Source of the DNA: Kitasatospora sp. NBC_00458
GTDB taxonomy: Bacteria > Actinomycetota > Actinomycetes > Streptomycetales > Streptomycetaceae
Direction: 5' to 3'
DNA: 64,000 bases
NCBI RefSeq assembly: GCF_036013975.1
Contig: NZ_CP107904.1
Span: 7,845,001-7,909,000, forward strand
Below, piece by piece: positions 15,345-24,273 of the stretch. A program made the translations under genes and the position numbers. The notes below the pieces were generated by a model that did not search any database, had not been told where the DNA came from, and worked only from the letters and a program-made list of their open reading frames with translations. Numbering within the stretch: position 1 is the stretch's first letter; each line of letters begins with the position of its first letter.

Positions 15345-16687
15345 GCCGTCAGCTCCTCCGTGACCGGAGTGCCCGCGGCGGCACGGCCGGTGCCCTCCGT
15401 GCTGTCCCGAGCCGTGCGCGCGCCGTCCGGGCCGGGGGCGCCGGCCGCGGTCGGGGCCGCTGCAGGAACCGCTGCCGTGGGAGCCGGAGCCGGAGCCGGA
15501 GCCGGAGCTGGAGCCGGAGCCGCCGCAGGAACCGCTGCCGCCGCGCGGTGCTCCGCCAGTACCTCCGCGTAGTGCCGCAGCAGCATGTCGCCGACCGCCT
15601 CCCAGGTGCGGGCCGTCACCTCCGACCGCCCCGCGCTGCCGTACGCGGCCCGCAGTCCGGCGTCCTCGGCGAGCGCGGCCACCGCCCGGGCCACCGCCGC
15701 GCCGTCCCGGGGCGGGACCAGCAGACCGGTGCGGCGGTGCGCGACGAGGTCCAGCGGTCCGCCGGCGGCCGGGCCGACCACCGGGACCCCGCTGGCCATC
15801 GCCTCCTGGATGGTCTGGCAGAACGTCTCCAGCGGACCGGTGTGCACGAACACGTCCAGCGTCGCGAAGCACCGGGCCAGCTCCTCCCCGGTGCGCCGGC
15901 CGAGGAAGACCGCGCCGGGCATGGACGCCTTCAGCCCGGGCGCGGACGGCCCGTCGCCGATGACCACCACCCGCACCCCCGGCAGCGTCGAGGCCTGGGC
16001 CAGCAGGTCGACCCGCTTCTCGGGCGCGAGCCGTCCGACGTACCCGACCAGGACCTCGCCGCCGGGTGCGAGCGCCCGGTGCAGCGCCTCGTCGCGGTGG
16101 CGCGGGTGGAAGCGGGCCGAGTCGACGCCGCGCGGCCACAGCTGGACCCGCTTGACGCCGTGCGCGGTGAGGTCCTGGGCGGCCGGGGTGGACGGCGCGA
16201 GCGTCCGGGCGGCAAGGCCGTGGACGGTGCGGATCCGGTGCCAGGCGGCCGCCTCGCCCAGCCCGCGGCCGGCCCGGTAGGCGTGGGCGTACCCGGCGAG
16301 GTCGGTCTGGTAGACGGCGACGACCGGCAGACCGAGCCGCGCGGCGACCTGCGCGCCGCGCGCGCCGAGTACGAACGGGCTGGCCAGGTGCACCAGGTCG
16401 GGCCGGTGCCCCCGAATCGCGGCCGCCAGCTGCCGGCTGGGCAGCGCGATCCGGACCTGTGGGTACCCCGGCAACGGGACGGACGGGACCCGCACCACCG
16501 GGATGTCGGCCACGGCCGGGCCGGCGCCGAAGGTGTGCGACGGGCTGTGGGCGCCGCGCGCGGGCGCCGGGGTGACGACGAGTGGCTGGTGCCCCCGGCG
16601 GAGCAGGTGCTCGGCGGTCCGCAGCACGCTGTGGGCGACGCCGTTGACCTCGGGAGGGAAGGACTCGGTGACGATGACGACACGCAT
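15341..16687 (-). CDS. Glycosyltransferase, GT4/GT-B type, MgtA/PimB-like (first of pair)
   Basis: 448 residues from ATG 16687. The start MRVVIVTESFPPEVNGVAHS is the hallmark of the GDP-mannose-dependent alpha-mannosyltransferase group (PimB, MgtA, SqdX-like), where the glycine of NGV binds the donor phosphate. VGRLAPEKRVDLLAQA, VVIGDGPS and GPLETFCQTIQEAMASGVPVV complete the donor site. After about residue 390 comes a long repeat of Ala-Pro pairs (PAPAPAPAPAPAP region), a flexible tail not needed for the fold. Likely role: mannosylation of a glycolipid. The substrate is not shown here. Confidence 0.88.
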   Translation of the reverse strand: MRVVIVTESFPPEVNGVAHSVLRTAEHLLRRGHQPLVVTPAPARGAHSPSHTFGAGPAVADIPVVRVPSVPLPGYPQVRIALPSRQLAAAIRGHRPDLVHLASPFVLGARGAQVAARLGLPVVAVYQTDLAGYAHAYRAGRGLGEAAAWHRIRTVHGLAARTLAPSTPAAQDLTAHGVKRVQLWPRGVDSARFHPRHRDEALHRALAPGGEVLVGYVGRLAPEKRVDLLAQASTLPGVRVVVIGDGPSAPGLKASMPGAVFLGRRTGEELARCFATLDVFVHTGPLETFCQTIQEAMASGVPVVGPAAGGPLDLVAHRRTGLLVPPRDGAAVARAVAALAEDAGLRAAYGSAGRSEVTARTWEAVGDMLLRHYAEVLAEHRAAAAVPAAAPAPAPAPAPAPAPTAAVPAAAPTAAGAPGPDGARTARDSTEGTGRAAAGTPVTEELTA

Positions 16688-16748
16688 GCCTGAGTTCTGT
16701 CCGGGTCCGGCGTGCACGTGGCCAAAGGGATCTGTCGAACAAACGAAC

Positions 16749-16778
16749 GCGGGTCGGCGATTTGCACCGCCGACCCGC
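16749..16778 (-). terminator. Hairpin with T-rich tail on the - strand
   Basis: GCGGGTCGGCG (16749-16759) and CGCCGACCCGC (16768-16778) form a perfect 11-bp stem with an 8-nt loop. On the - strand it is followed by GTTCGTTTGTTC, so it fits a terminator for the DUF1508 gene. A MITE lies between that gene and this hairpin. Confidence 0.65.
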
Positions 16779-16799
16779 ATCCCCGCCCGCCGAGGGCCC

Positions 16800-17020
16800 A
16801 GGGCCTCTCTTTCGGATCTTGCCGGGCGCGCGACGCCGGAGCACGCGCTCCCCCAGCCTTCGGCCGGGAGGTGCCCCCACGCCGGCTTGTCGTCAGTCGC
16901 CGATGGCCCCCAGCCTTCGGCCGGGAGGTGCCCCCACCGCATGGATTCCATCCTCCGCACCGCCGATGCACGCACTCCAACGCCGCGCGCTGATCCGACA
17001 ACATCCGAAAGAGAGGCCCT
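16800..17020. mobile_element. MITE-like element, 221 bp, 18-bp terminal inverted repeats
   Basis: AGGGCCTCTCTTTCGGAT at 16800-16817 is repeated exactly, inverted, at 17003-17020; similarity continues inward for about 15 more bases. Inside, a 31-bp motif beginning CCCCCAGCCTTCGG and ending GTGCCCCCAC occurs twice in the same direction (16850-16880 and 16907-16937). There is no reading frame for a transposase. The structure is that of a non-autonomous element. I cannot find a clear target duplication at the edges. It ends 10 bp from the DUF1508 stop codon. Confidence 0.75.
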
Positions 17021-17030
17021 ACCGGGGCGT

Positions 17031-17222
17031 TCAGACCGCCCCGGCGGCCGCCTCCTTCAGCTCGGCGTAGGGCGCGAGCTTCCGGATCGACTCGATGCTC
17101 TTGATGCAGTCGTCCCGGCTCTCCTGCGGGTCGCCCGTCACCACGACGGTGCCGTTGCTCGCCTTGAGCCGGAACCGGTGCATGCCGCTCTCGTCGGTGT
17201 ACAGCTCGAACTTTCCTGCCAT
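17031..17222 (-). CDS. DUF1508 (YegP-like) small protein
   Basis: 63 residues from ATG 17222, with GAGAGGTGAAC before it. The sequence GKFELYTDESGMHRFRLKASNGTVV then ESRDDCIKSIESIRKLAP is one full DUF1508 unit; Escherichia coli YegP has two. Small basic-acidic mixed proteins of this family are common in actinomycetes, and their role is unknown. The 3' end is separated from its probable terminator (16749-16778) by an inserted MITE. Confidence 0.9.
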   Translation of the reverse strand: MAGKFELYTDESGMHRFRLKASNGTVVVTGDPQESRDDCIKSIESIRKLAPYAELKEAAAGAV

Positions 17223-17561
17223 GGCAGTGTTCACCTCTCGTCTGGCTAGCCCCCTCGAACGGCAACGTAGGCCCAAATCGGCTCTGCTGCTTGCCAGATG
17301 AAGCATTCGGGTCCCCGCCAAACGGGTCACGGACGCCTTGGCGGGGGTGCATCCGCGCCCCCTTTCGGGTCCGTTCCGGGGGCATGTCGGCAGTGGGGGA
17401 CGCAGGCGAGCCGTGAGGCGGACGGCGAGCCGGCCCGGGGCGGGGGTCCTCGCCGGTTCGGCAGCGGGTCGCGCCGCGGGGGCGGGTGACCGGTCCGGGG
17501 AGCCGGTGTCGTGCGTGAGTAGGGTCGGGGCGTCAGCCCGCACGCACATGAGGAGGGCCCG
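17223..17561. other. Divergent promoter region, 339 bp
   Basis: Serves the DUF1508 gene (-) and the Nudix gene (+). The part near 17262-17320 is less G+C-rich and suits the DUF1508 promoter. TAGGGT at 17520-17525 could be a -10 element for the Nudix gene, whose ribosome site GAGGAGGG lies at about 17550. No gene seen. Confidence 0.4.
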
Positions 17562-18125
17562 GTGCCGGGTTCCGAGTGGCAGGTCCACGGTCGGCGGCAG
17601 GTCTACGGGTCGTCCTGGGTCGAGCTGTGGCTCGACGACGTGGACGTCCCCGGCGTGGGCCGCATCGACCACCACGTCGTCCGCATGCCCCGCGCGTCCA
17701 CCAGCGCCGTCGCCACCAACGACGACGGCGAGTTCCTGCTGATCTTCCGGCATCGCTTCATCACCGGCCGCTGGGGCTGGGAGGTCCCGGCGGGCTGGGC
17801 CGATCCGGGCGAGGACCCGGCCGCCGCCGTCGCGCGCGAGGTCGAGGAGGAGACCGGCTGGCGGCCCGGCCGGGTGGAGCCGATGACCGAGTACGACGCC
17901 ATGTCCGGCATCTCGGACGCCCACTTCCACGTCTACCACGTCACCGGCTGCACACGGATCGGCGAGCCGGAGGACGTCTCCGAGGCGGCCCGGGTGGAGT
18001 GGGTGCCGGAGGCCGAGGTGGTCGGGCTGCTGACCGGCGGCCAGATCGTGGACGGGCCGTCGCACGCCGCGCTCTCCTTCTACCTCGGCCCGTACCGGCT
18101 CGCCCGTGCGGCCGGGGGCGGGTGA
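17562..18125 (+). CDS. Nudix hydrolase, ADP-ribose pyrophosphatase type
   Basis: 187 residues from GTG 17562, close behind GAGGAGGGC. The Nudix box spans residues 78-100 with all key positions: G78, E84, R92-E93, E96-E97, G99 (REVEEETGW). The preceding FLLIFRHRFITGRWGWEVPAGW is typical of ADP-ribose pyrophosphatases, where W and E residues line the substrate site, and the later EVVGLLTGGQIVDGPSHAAL helix fits the same group. Expected reaction: cleavage of ADP-ribose or a related nucleotide sugar to AMP and a sugar phosphate. Substrate inferred from family. Confidence 0.88.
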   Translation: MPGSEWQVHGRRQVYGSSWVELWLDDVDVPGVGRIDHHVVRMPRASTSAVATNDDGEFLLIFRHRFITGRWGWEVPAGWADPGEDPAAAVAREVEEETGWRPGRVEPMTEYDAMSGISDAHFHVYHVTGCTRIGEPEDVSEAARVEWVPEAEVVGLLTGGQIVDGPSHAALSFYLGPYRLARAAGGG

Positions 18126-18401
18126 ACGGCTCGGCAGGTGCCGGCTCCCCGGTGGGGTGTGCCACCGGGAGCGGGGCCTCGGCGGACGTGGGTCCGCACC
18201 CACCGGCCCCGGGGGCGGTCGTGCGCGCCGTGTCGGCGTGGGGCGGGCCGTCCCGGTCGGCAGCGCTGTCCCCGGGGCCGGGGTGCGGGCCGCCGCCGGG
18301 GGTTCCGGGTGGGAGCGCCGCCGTACGAGTGGCGGCCCGGCGCGCCGGCGGGGGAGGCTGGACTGGACGGACGCGCGTGCTCCCGGCACCGAGGAGTGGT
18401 C

Positions 18402-20066
18402 ATGGGTGACACCGAGGTACTGGTCGTGGGGGCGGGGCCGGTCGGGTTGACGGCTGCCGCGGAGCTCCGCCGCCGGGGCGTCGACTGCCGGATCGTCGAC
18501 CGGCTGCCGGCCGCCCAGCCGTACGCCAAGGCGGTCGGCATCCAGCCCCGCACCCTGGAGGTGTGGGACGCCATGGGCCTGGTGCGCGAGGTCCTGGACG
18601 AGGCCGTGCCGATGCTGGGCCAGTTGATCTTCGTGAACGGCGAGCCCGGGCCGCGGATCGAACTCGACCTGCCCGCCGACGTGCCGTACCGCTTCGCGGC
18701 GCTCCCGCAGTACACCACGGAGCGGCTGCTCGCCGACCACCTCGCCGGCTACGGGACGGCCGTCGAACGCGGCACCGAGGTGCTGGAGCTGGAGCAGCGC
18801 GACGACCACGTCCGTGTCTCGCTGGCCACGCCGGACGGGCCGCGTGAGCTGGCCGCCCGGTACGTGGTCGGCTGCGACGGCGCGCACAGCCGGGTGCGCC
18901 GCGCGGCCGGGATCGCCTTCGCGGGCGACGCCTTCCCGGAGCAGTACATGCTGGGCGACGTCGAGGTCGACTGGGACCTCCCCGAGGGCTACGGCCTGCG
19001 CGCCTCCCACCGGAACGCCGACGGCGTCACGGACGACATCCTGGTCTGCATCCCGCTGCCGGGCCGTCGGCGGTACCGGATGTCGATGCTCGTCCCGCCC
19101 GAGCTGGCCACCCCGCCCGCGGGCGGGGTGGCGCACGGTCTCGAAGGCGGCCGCGCCCCGGAGCTGCGGCACATCCAGGCCGTGCTCGACCGGCTGTCGC
19201 CGCGGCCCACCACGGCGACGGCGCTGCGCTGGTCGTCGGTCTTCCGGATCAGCCACCGGCTGGCGGACCGGTACCGGGAGGGGCGGTCGTTCCTCGCCGG
19301 GGACGCGGCCCACATCCACCCGCCGACCGGCGCCCAGGGCATGAACACCGGCGTTCAGGACGCGTACAACCTGGCCTGGAAGCTGGCCCTGGCGGTGCGC
19401 GGGGTCGCCGCCGACGGGTTGCTCGACAGCTACCAGGCGGAACGCCACCCGGTGGGGGAGGAAGTGGTCGGACGCACCGTGCGGCACGCCCGTGCGGGCT
19501 ACGAGGCCGAACCCGACGACCTGACCACCGTGCTGCTCCGGGAGGCACAGCTCCTGCTCGGGTACCGGGGCGGGCCGCTGACCGGGCCCGCGCCCGGGCC
19601 CGGCGAAGGCCGGGGCGGCGACGGCGACGGGCAGGGTCCGGCCGCCGGGGACCGGGCGCCCGACTGCGGCGGGCTGGAGCGGCCGCTGACGGCCTTCCCG
19701 CAGCGCCTGTTCGACCTGCTGCGCAGCCCCCGCCACGCCCTGCTGCTGTACGCGGACGCCGGGACACCGGCGGAGCACCTGCACGGGACGGCGGCCGCCG
19801 CGCGTTCGGCGGCCCACGGCCTCCTGGACGTCCACGTCGTCCTCGCCCCGGAGGCGGACGCCAGGCCGGACGGCCTGCGGCTCCCGTTCGTCCGGGACGC
19901 CGCCGGGGCGTTCCGGGCGGCGTACGCGGCGGACGAGGGGGCGGCCTTCCTGATCCGCCCGGACGGCTACCTGGCCGCCCGCCTGCCGGCCGGTGACCCG
20001 GGCGGCCCGGCCGCCCACCTCCGCCGTACCTTCGCGGCCCCCGGCGCGGCGGGCAGCGCCGCCTGA
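18402..20066 (+). CDS. FAD-dependent aromatic hydroxylase (group A monooxygenase)
   Basis: 554 residues from ATG 18402 after GAGGAGTGGTC. The three group A motifs are present: VVGAGPVGLTAAAEL (FAD ADP part, near residue 7), GCDGAHSRVRRAAG (DG motif), and GRSFLAGDAAHIHPPTGAQGMNTG (GD motif). The last 170 residues form the thioredoxin-like domain of polyketide and phenol hydroxylases. A glycine/proline insertion lies near residues 395-425. Such enzymes add one oxygen atom to aromatic rings using NAD(P)H. It is alone, far from the pigment locus, so it may act on a catabolic or resistance substrate; rifampicin-type monooxygenases are close in pattern. Confidence 0.88.
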   Translation: MGDTEVLVVGAGPVGLTAAAELRRRGVDCRIVDRLPAAQPYAKAVGIQPRTLEVWDAMGLVREVLDEAVPMLGQLIFVNGEPGPRIELDLPADVPYRFAALPQYTTERLLADHLAGYGTAVERGTEVLELEQRDDHVRVSLATPDGPRELAARYVVGCDGAHSRVRRAAGIAFAGDAFPEQYMLGDVEVDWDLPEGYGLRASHRNADGVTDDILVCIPLPGRRRYRMSMLVPPELATPPAGGVAHGLEGGRAPELRHIQAVLDRLSPRPTTATALRWSSVFRISHRLADRYREGRSFLAGDAAHIHPPTGAQGMNTGVQDAYNLAWKLALAVRGVAADGLLDSYQAERHPVGEEVVGRTVRHARAGYEAEPDDLTTVLLREAQLLLGYRGGPLTGPAPGPGEGRGGDGDGQGPAAGDRAPDCGGLERPLTAFPQRLFDLLRSPRHALLLYADAGTPAEHLHGTAAAARSAAHGLLDVHVVLAPEADARPDGLRLPFVRDAAGAFRAAYAADEGAAFLIRPDGYLAARLPAGDPGGPAAHLRRTFAAPGAAGSAA

Positions 20067-20163
20067 CGCGAAAACGGGCGGCGGCGCGGTGGCGCGCCGT
20101 GTGACGATGCCCGCAGCCCGCAGCGCAGTCGGATGGGCGGGGGATGGCCGGGGGAGGCCGTGG

Positions 20164-20646
20164 ATGCAGTACGTCGACCTCGACGCGACCTCGGGAGGGC
20201 TGACCGGGATCATCAGCCCGGCCGCCTACCTGGAACGGCTCCCGGCACTCGCCGGGGCCCTGCCCGAGGGGGCGCGTGCGTTCGCGCTCGACGCGGACCA
20301 CTACGACTTCCCCGGCAGGCGGTGCGTGAAGGACCTGGTCCTCGACCCCGCCCGGTCCGGTGAACCGGGCGGCGGCGGGAGCGGTGTGGTCGAACTCCGG
20401 TTCCGGCACAACTGCCGGAAGCACGAGGAGGACCTGGTCATCCGCTACACGGGAGTCGCCGCGTTCGAGGTCGAGACCCCCACCGGTCCCGACCGGGCGG
20501 GCCTCGGAACCGTGATCCTGGACGAGATCCTGCCGCACCCGGTCGGCTGCACCCACGAGATCGCCTTCCGCCCGGGGACGCTCACCGTGACGTGCCGTGA
20601 CCTGACGGCGACCTGGACGGAGGCCGAGTGTCCGGACCGGCCGTGA
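20164..20646 (+). CDS. Hypothetical protein, 160 aa
   Basis: 160 residues from ATG 20164, preceded by GGGGGAGG. Steady third-position G/C bias and regular amino acid use support a real gene. It has no signal peptide or membrane helix. Features: an acidic start (YVDLDATSGGLTGIISPAAYL), ALDADHYDFPGRRCVKDLVL, and a strand-rich C-terminal half with RHNCRKHEEDLVIRYTGV. Four cysteines are spread through the protein without a zinc-site spacing. I do not recognise a family. It follows the monooxygenase by 97 bp and could be in its transcript. Confidence 0.65.
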   Translation: MQYVDLDATSGGLTGIISPAAYLERLPALAGALPEGARAFALDADHYDFPGRRCVKDLVLDPARSGEPGGGGSGVVELRFRHNCRKHEEDLVIRYTGVAAFEVETPTGPDRAGLGTVILDEILPHPVGCTHEIAFRPGTLTVTCRDLTATWTEAECPDRP

Positions 20647-20981
20647 GCAGGTCCGCCCCGGGCCGCCGGTGGCGGTGGGACCGGCTGCCCGGTGCCGCGC
20701 CCGCCTGCCGTCCGGGCCCGCCGCGGCAGAGTCGTGACCGACGTTGATCGCCACCAACTCGCCGACAGAGACACGGACTTCGCCGGATCGAGTGAGAGCC
20801 GTCGGGACACGCCGAGAGACCCGGTGAGGCGCTGCCAGGATCGGGGACCGCACCGGCGAGACCCCCCACCCCTCCGCAGCGAGCCGCCCGGCTCCGCTGC
20901 CGCCCGAGCACGCCCGTCGGCGGTCGGGGGCGGGACCGCCCGTGGTGTGACCGCCGACCGGAAGACGACCCAGGGAGCAAC
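20647..20981. other. Intergenic, 335 bp
   Basis: Leader of the ABC transporter gene. GTTG-N8-CAAC around 20743 is a weak inverted repeat, and the stretch 20735-20830 has the lowest G+C here, a reasonable promoter zone. No gene seen. Confidence 0.4.
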
Positions 20982-23114
20982 GTGACCCAGCCCCACGCGG
21001 ATCAGGACCACCCGGATCAGGAGCACCCCGAGCACGACCACCAAGAGCACGACCACCCCGGACACGACCACCCCGGACAGCCCCGGAGCGACCGGGAACC
21101 GGGGCAACCCGGGCAACAGCAGCAGTTCGGGCAACAGCCGGAGCACACCGAGGAGTTCCGCGCCCGCTTCCACGGTGACAACCGGGTCAAGGCCGCTGCG
21201 TCGATCTCCACCCTCGCCATGATGCGCCGCCTGCCCCACCTGGTCCGCCGGGCCCTGTCGCTGGCCTGGCGGGCCGACCGCTCGGCGACCGTGCTGCTGC
21301 TGGTCTGCCAGGCCCTGTCCGGCGTGTTCGGCGCCCTCGCCCTCTACTTCACCACCGGCACCCTCGACGCCCTGCTCGTCCCGGGCCCCGTCGCCGACCA
21401 CCTCCGGGACGCCGCGCCCTCCCTCACCGTCCTCACCGCCTCGGCCGCGCTGCGCGCCGTCCTCGCCATCGCCGTGACCAGCCTCTCCGGGCGGGTCTCG
21501 CCCCGGATCAACCGGGAGGCGGACCTGGCGCTGATCGAGGCCGGGTGCGCCGCCGAGCTCGCCGCCTACGACGAACCCGCCTACGCGGAGAGCTGGGAGG
21601 CCGCCGACCGGGGCGCGGCCACCACGCCCGACCTGCTCTCGAACGCCCAGGACGTGATCGCCTCCGCGATCAGCCTGCTCGCCGCGGCCGGGGTCCTCGC
21701 GACCCTGCACCCGTGGCTGGTCCCGTTCCTGCTGCTCGGGGCGGTGCCGACGGGCGTCGCCGCCGTGCGGACCGCCCGCATCCACTACCTCGCCTCCGTC
21801 ACCACCAACGAGGAGCGGGCGGCGCTGCGGATCTACCGCTGGTTCCTGATCGACAAGGGCCGCGCCGACCAGGTCCGGTCCGACCAGGTGACCCCGTTCA
21901 TGCTGGACAAGTACCGGCAGACCGAGAGCCGGATCGCCGCGGCCACCGACCGGGCCACCCGTCAGGCCGCCCGGGTCTCGCTGTACGCGGCGGTGGGCAC
22001 CGGCGCGGGAGCCGCCCTGATCTGGGGCACCCTGCTCTACCTGGTCGCCTCCGGGCGGATCGGGCTGGCCGCGGCCGGCTCCGCGACGTTCGCGCTGCGC
22101 ACCGCCGGCAGCGGCATCCAGGGTGTGGTCGGCAACGGTGCCCGGCTCTACCGGATGGGCCTCTACCTGGACGACTACTTCCGCTTCCTGGACGAGGCGG
22201 GCGGCCACCGGATCCGGCGGGGCACCGTCGTCCCGGGCGCGCCGGCGACCGTCGCGGTCACCGATCTCAGCTACGCGTACCCCGGCGAGCAGCAGGAACC
22301 GGCCCTGCGCGGCGTCAGCCTGACCCTGCGCCGCGACGAGATCGTCGCGGTGATCGGGCAGAACGGCAGCGGCAAGTCCACCCTCCTCAAGCTCCTCTCG
22401 GGCCTCTACCTCCCGCAGGGCGGCCGGATCACCTGGGACGGCGTTCCGATCGAGGAGCTGGACGCCGACGGCCTGTGGCGCCGGGTGGCGCGCGTCCCGC
22501 AGGAGTTCGCGCGCTGGCCGCTGAACGCCACGGAGAACATCCACCTCGGACACTTCGGGAACCCGGGGCACCCCGGCGACCCCGGTCACCCCGGGCGGGC
22601 CGGCGACCCCGGGCGGGCCGGCGACCCCGGCCGGGCCGGTGACGCCGCCACGGCGGAGGTGCGCCGTGCCGCCGGGCACACCGGCTTCGACGAGGTCGTC
22701 GCCCGGCTGCGGTCCGGCTGGCAGACCCTGCTCGCCCAGGGCTGGATGGGCGGCGCCGAACTGTCCGGCGGCGGCTGGCAGCGCGCGGCGGTCGCGCGCG
22801 CCTTCTACCGCACCACCCTCAACCCCGGCCTGCTCATCCTCGACGAGCCGACCTCCGACCTCGACCCGCGGGCCGAGCACCGCATCCTGCACGCCCTGCG
22901 CGGGTTCGCGCCCGGCCGGATCACCCTGCTGGTCACCCACAACATCGCCAACGCCCGCCTCGCCGACCGCGTCATCGTCATGGACCAGGGCCGCATCGTC
23001 CAGGCGGGCACCTGGGAGGAACTCGCGGCCCGGCCGGGCGGGCTGTTCCGCGAGCTCCTGGACCTCCAGCGCGACCGCGCCGTCCCCGCCCAGCGCCCCG
23101 CCGCCGGTTCCTGA
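20982..23114 (+). CDS. ABC transporter, fused membrane and ATPase domains
   Basis: 710 residues from GTG 20982 with GGGAGCAAC before it. Order: residues 1-40, a histidine/aspartate-rich repeat (DHPDQEHPEHDHQEHDHPGH); 70-400, six membrane helices; 415-700, the ATPase. Walker A is GQNGSGKST (459-467), the signature is ELSGGGWQRAAVAR, Walker B LLILDEP with D621/E622, then the H-loop in VTHNIANA. Between Q-loop and signature (526-556) sits a collagen-like insert of G-(H/D/R)-P repeats. As a half-transporter it would work as a homodimer, exporting a lipid, peptide or drug. The His-rich head suggests metal binding; that is inference. Confidence 0.9.
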   Translation: MTQPHADQDHPDQEHPEHDHQEHDHPGHDHPGQPRSDREPGQPGQQQQFGQQPEHTEEFRARFHGDNRVKAAASISTLAMMRRLPHLVRRALSLAWRADRSATVLLLVCQALSGVFGALALYFTTGTLDALLVPGPVADHLRDAAPSLTVLTASAALRAVLAIAVTSLSGRVSPRINREADLALIEAGCAAELAAYDEPAYAESWEAADRGAATTPDLLSNAQDVIASAISLLAAAGVLATLHPWLVPFLLLGAVPTGVAAVRTARIHYLASVTTNEERAALRIYRWFLIDKGRADQVRSDQVTPFMLDKYRQTESRIAAATDRATRQAARVSLYAAVGTGAGAALIWGTLLYLVASGRIGLAAAGSATFALRTAGSGIQGVVGNGARLYRMGLYLDDYFRFLDEAGGHRIRRGTVVPGAPATVAVTDLSYAYPGEQQEPALRGVSLTLRRDEIVAVIGQNGSGKSTLLKLLSGLYLPQGGRITWDGVPIEELDADGLWRRVARVPQEFARWPLNATENIHLGHFGNPGHPGDPGHPGRAGDPGRAGDPGRAGDAATAEVRRAAGHTGFDEVVARLRSGWQTLLAQGWMGGAELSGGGWQRAAVARAFYRTTLNPGLLILDEPTSDLDPRAEHRILHALRGFAPGRITLLVTHNIANARLADRVIVMDQGRIVQAGTWEELAARPGGLFRELLDLQRDRAVPAQRPAAGS

Positions 23115-23181
23115 CGGCCGGCCCCTGCCCCCCGCCCGGCGGGCCGGCCACCCCGGCCGGCCCGCCGGGCCCCGACCCGCC

Positions 23182-24273
23182 CTAGCCGCGCGGGTCGGTC
23201 CCGTCGTGCGGTCTCGCCCGCTGCTTGTGCAGGTTCCGCGCCGTGCTGCGCCGCTCGGCGGCGTCGGCGGCGCCGAACAGCTGCGCCGCGTGGTCGATGA
23301 GGAGCCCGATCCCGTCCAGCCGCCCGGTGCTGCCCACGCAGAGCATGTCCGGCGAGGGCACCGGCGGCGCGTAGAGGGCGAACACCGCGGTGCACCGGAA
23401 CAGCGAGTCCATCGCCCAGCAGGCCGGTCCGTCCAGTCCCGAGGTGGTGGCCCTGGCGGTCGGCCGGACGCCCTCGGCCAACTCGACCACGGTGGACGCG
23501 GCACTGCGCGCGTCGGCGTGGGCGAAGCGTCCGGCCCAGCGCTGCAGGGGGTGGGGGTGCCGGATCTCGGCGAGCCGGAACAGCGCGCTCTGGTCGGCGT
23601 GCCCCTCCATGCCGGGCAGCCCGATCGCCCAGCCGTAGGGGGCCGTGTAGCGCTCGCCGAACTGGTGCACCAGGTCGTCGCGGGCCGCCTCGATCCCGGC
23701 GATCGTGTCGGCGGAGAGCGACTCCCACCCGAGCTTCTCGTAGTGCGCCTGGTGGAGCCGGGCGTCGCCCGCGTTGTGGACGATGTCGTGCAGGAGGAAC
23801 CGCTCGGCGAGGTCGGTGAAGGCCGGGACGCGTCCGAACTCGGCCAGGACCTGGGCGACCACGGACACCTCGTGCAGGGTCCGCCAGCGGGCGAACGCCG
23901 TGTCGACGGATCCCCGGTCCAGGTCGTCGTGCACGTCCCCGGCCACCTGGACGGCGCGGGCCTGCAGCCGGGAGAGCGCCTCGAAGTTGGCGTCCTGTCC
24001 GGCGGCGGCGTCCGCGGCACAGGTCTCGTGGAGGTCGCTCCGCAGGTCGAGGACCGCGGCGAGGACGAGTCGGTAGGCGTCCAGCGCCGGGCCCCAGTGC
24101 CGCCGGACGGCGCGGCGGAACCGGCGCTCCGTGCGGTCCTCGGCGAGCAGCCGTTCCGGCCCGCGGGCGAGGAAGCGGCGGGCGTAGGCGGCGGCGTCCT
24201 CCGCGGCGGGGTCCGGGGGGTTGGGGCCGGCCGACGGCGTGCCGGCGATGCGGGTGTTGCCAGGAGCAGTCAC
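23182..24273 (-). CDS. DUF5677-like protein
   Basis: 363 residues from GTG 24273; GAGAGAG lies further upstream than ideal. The sequence is all-helical in pattern: VLAAVLDLRSDLHETCAADA, ALSRLQARAVQVAGDVHDDL, ARWRTLHEVSVVAQVLAEFG, HDIVHNAGDARLHQAHYEKLGW, and a C-terminal LDGIGLLIDHAAQLFGAADA. The block RWRTLHEVSVVA followed by an acidic/histidine helix fits DUF5677, proteins of unknown function often found in defence islands and elsewhere. No catalytic set can be named. It is divergent from the SNF2 helicase gene with 434 bp between; whether they work together is open. Confidence 0.7.
   Translation of the reverse strand: MTAPGNTRIAGTPSAGPNPPDPAAEDAAAYARRFLARGPERLLAEDRTERRFRRAVRRHWGPALDAYRLVLAAVLDLRSDLHETCAADAAAGQDANFEALSRLQARAVQVAGDVHDDLDRGSVDTAFARWRTLHEVSVVAQVLAEFGRVPAFTDLAERFLLHDIVHNAGDARLHQAHYEKLGWESLSADTIAGIEAARDDLVHQFGERYTAPYGWAIGLPGMEGHADQSALFRLAEIRHPHPLQRWAGRFAHADARSAASTVVELAEGVRPTARATTSGLDGPACWAMDSLFRCTAVFALYAPPVPSPDMLCVGSTGRLDGIGLLIDHAAQLFGAADAAERRSTARNLHKQRARPHDGTDPRG

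Noticed and set aside
16850..16937. Start of a CRISPR array
   Set aside because: Only two copies of the motif, inside an element with terminal inverted repeats, and no cas genes in the window.
16800..17020. Complete insertion sequence
   Set aside because: 221 bp with no transposase frame; treated as a non-autonomous element.
18402..20066. Second pigment hydroxylase
   Set aside because: Similar family to the whiE-type hydroxylase but 40 kb away and different in the substrate-side segments; no link to the pigment genes.
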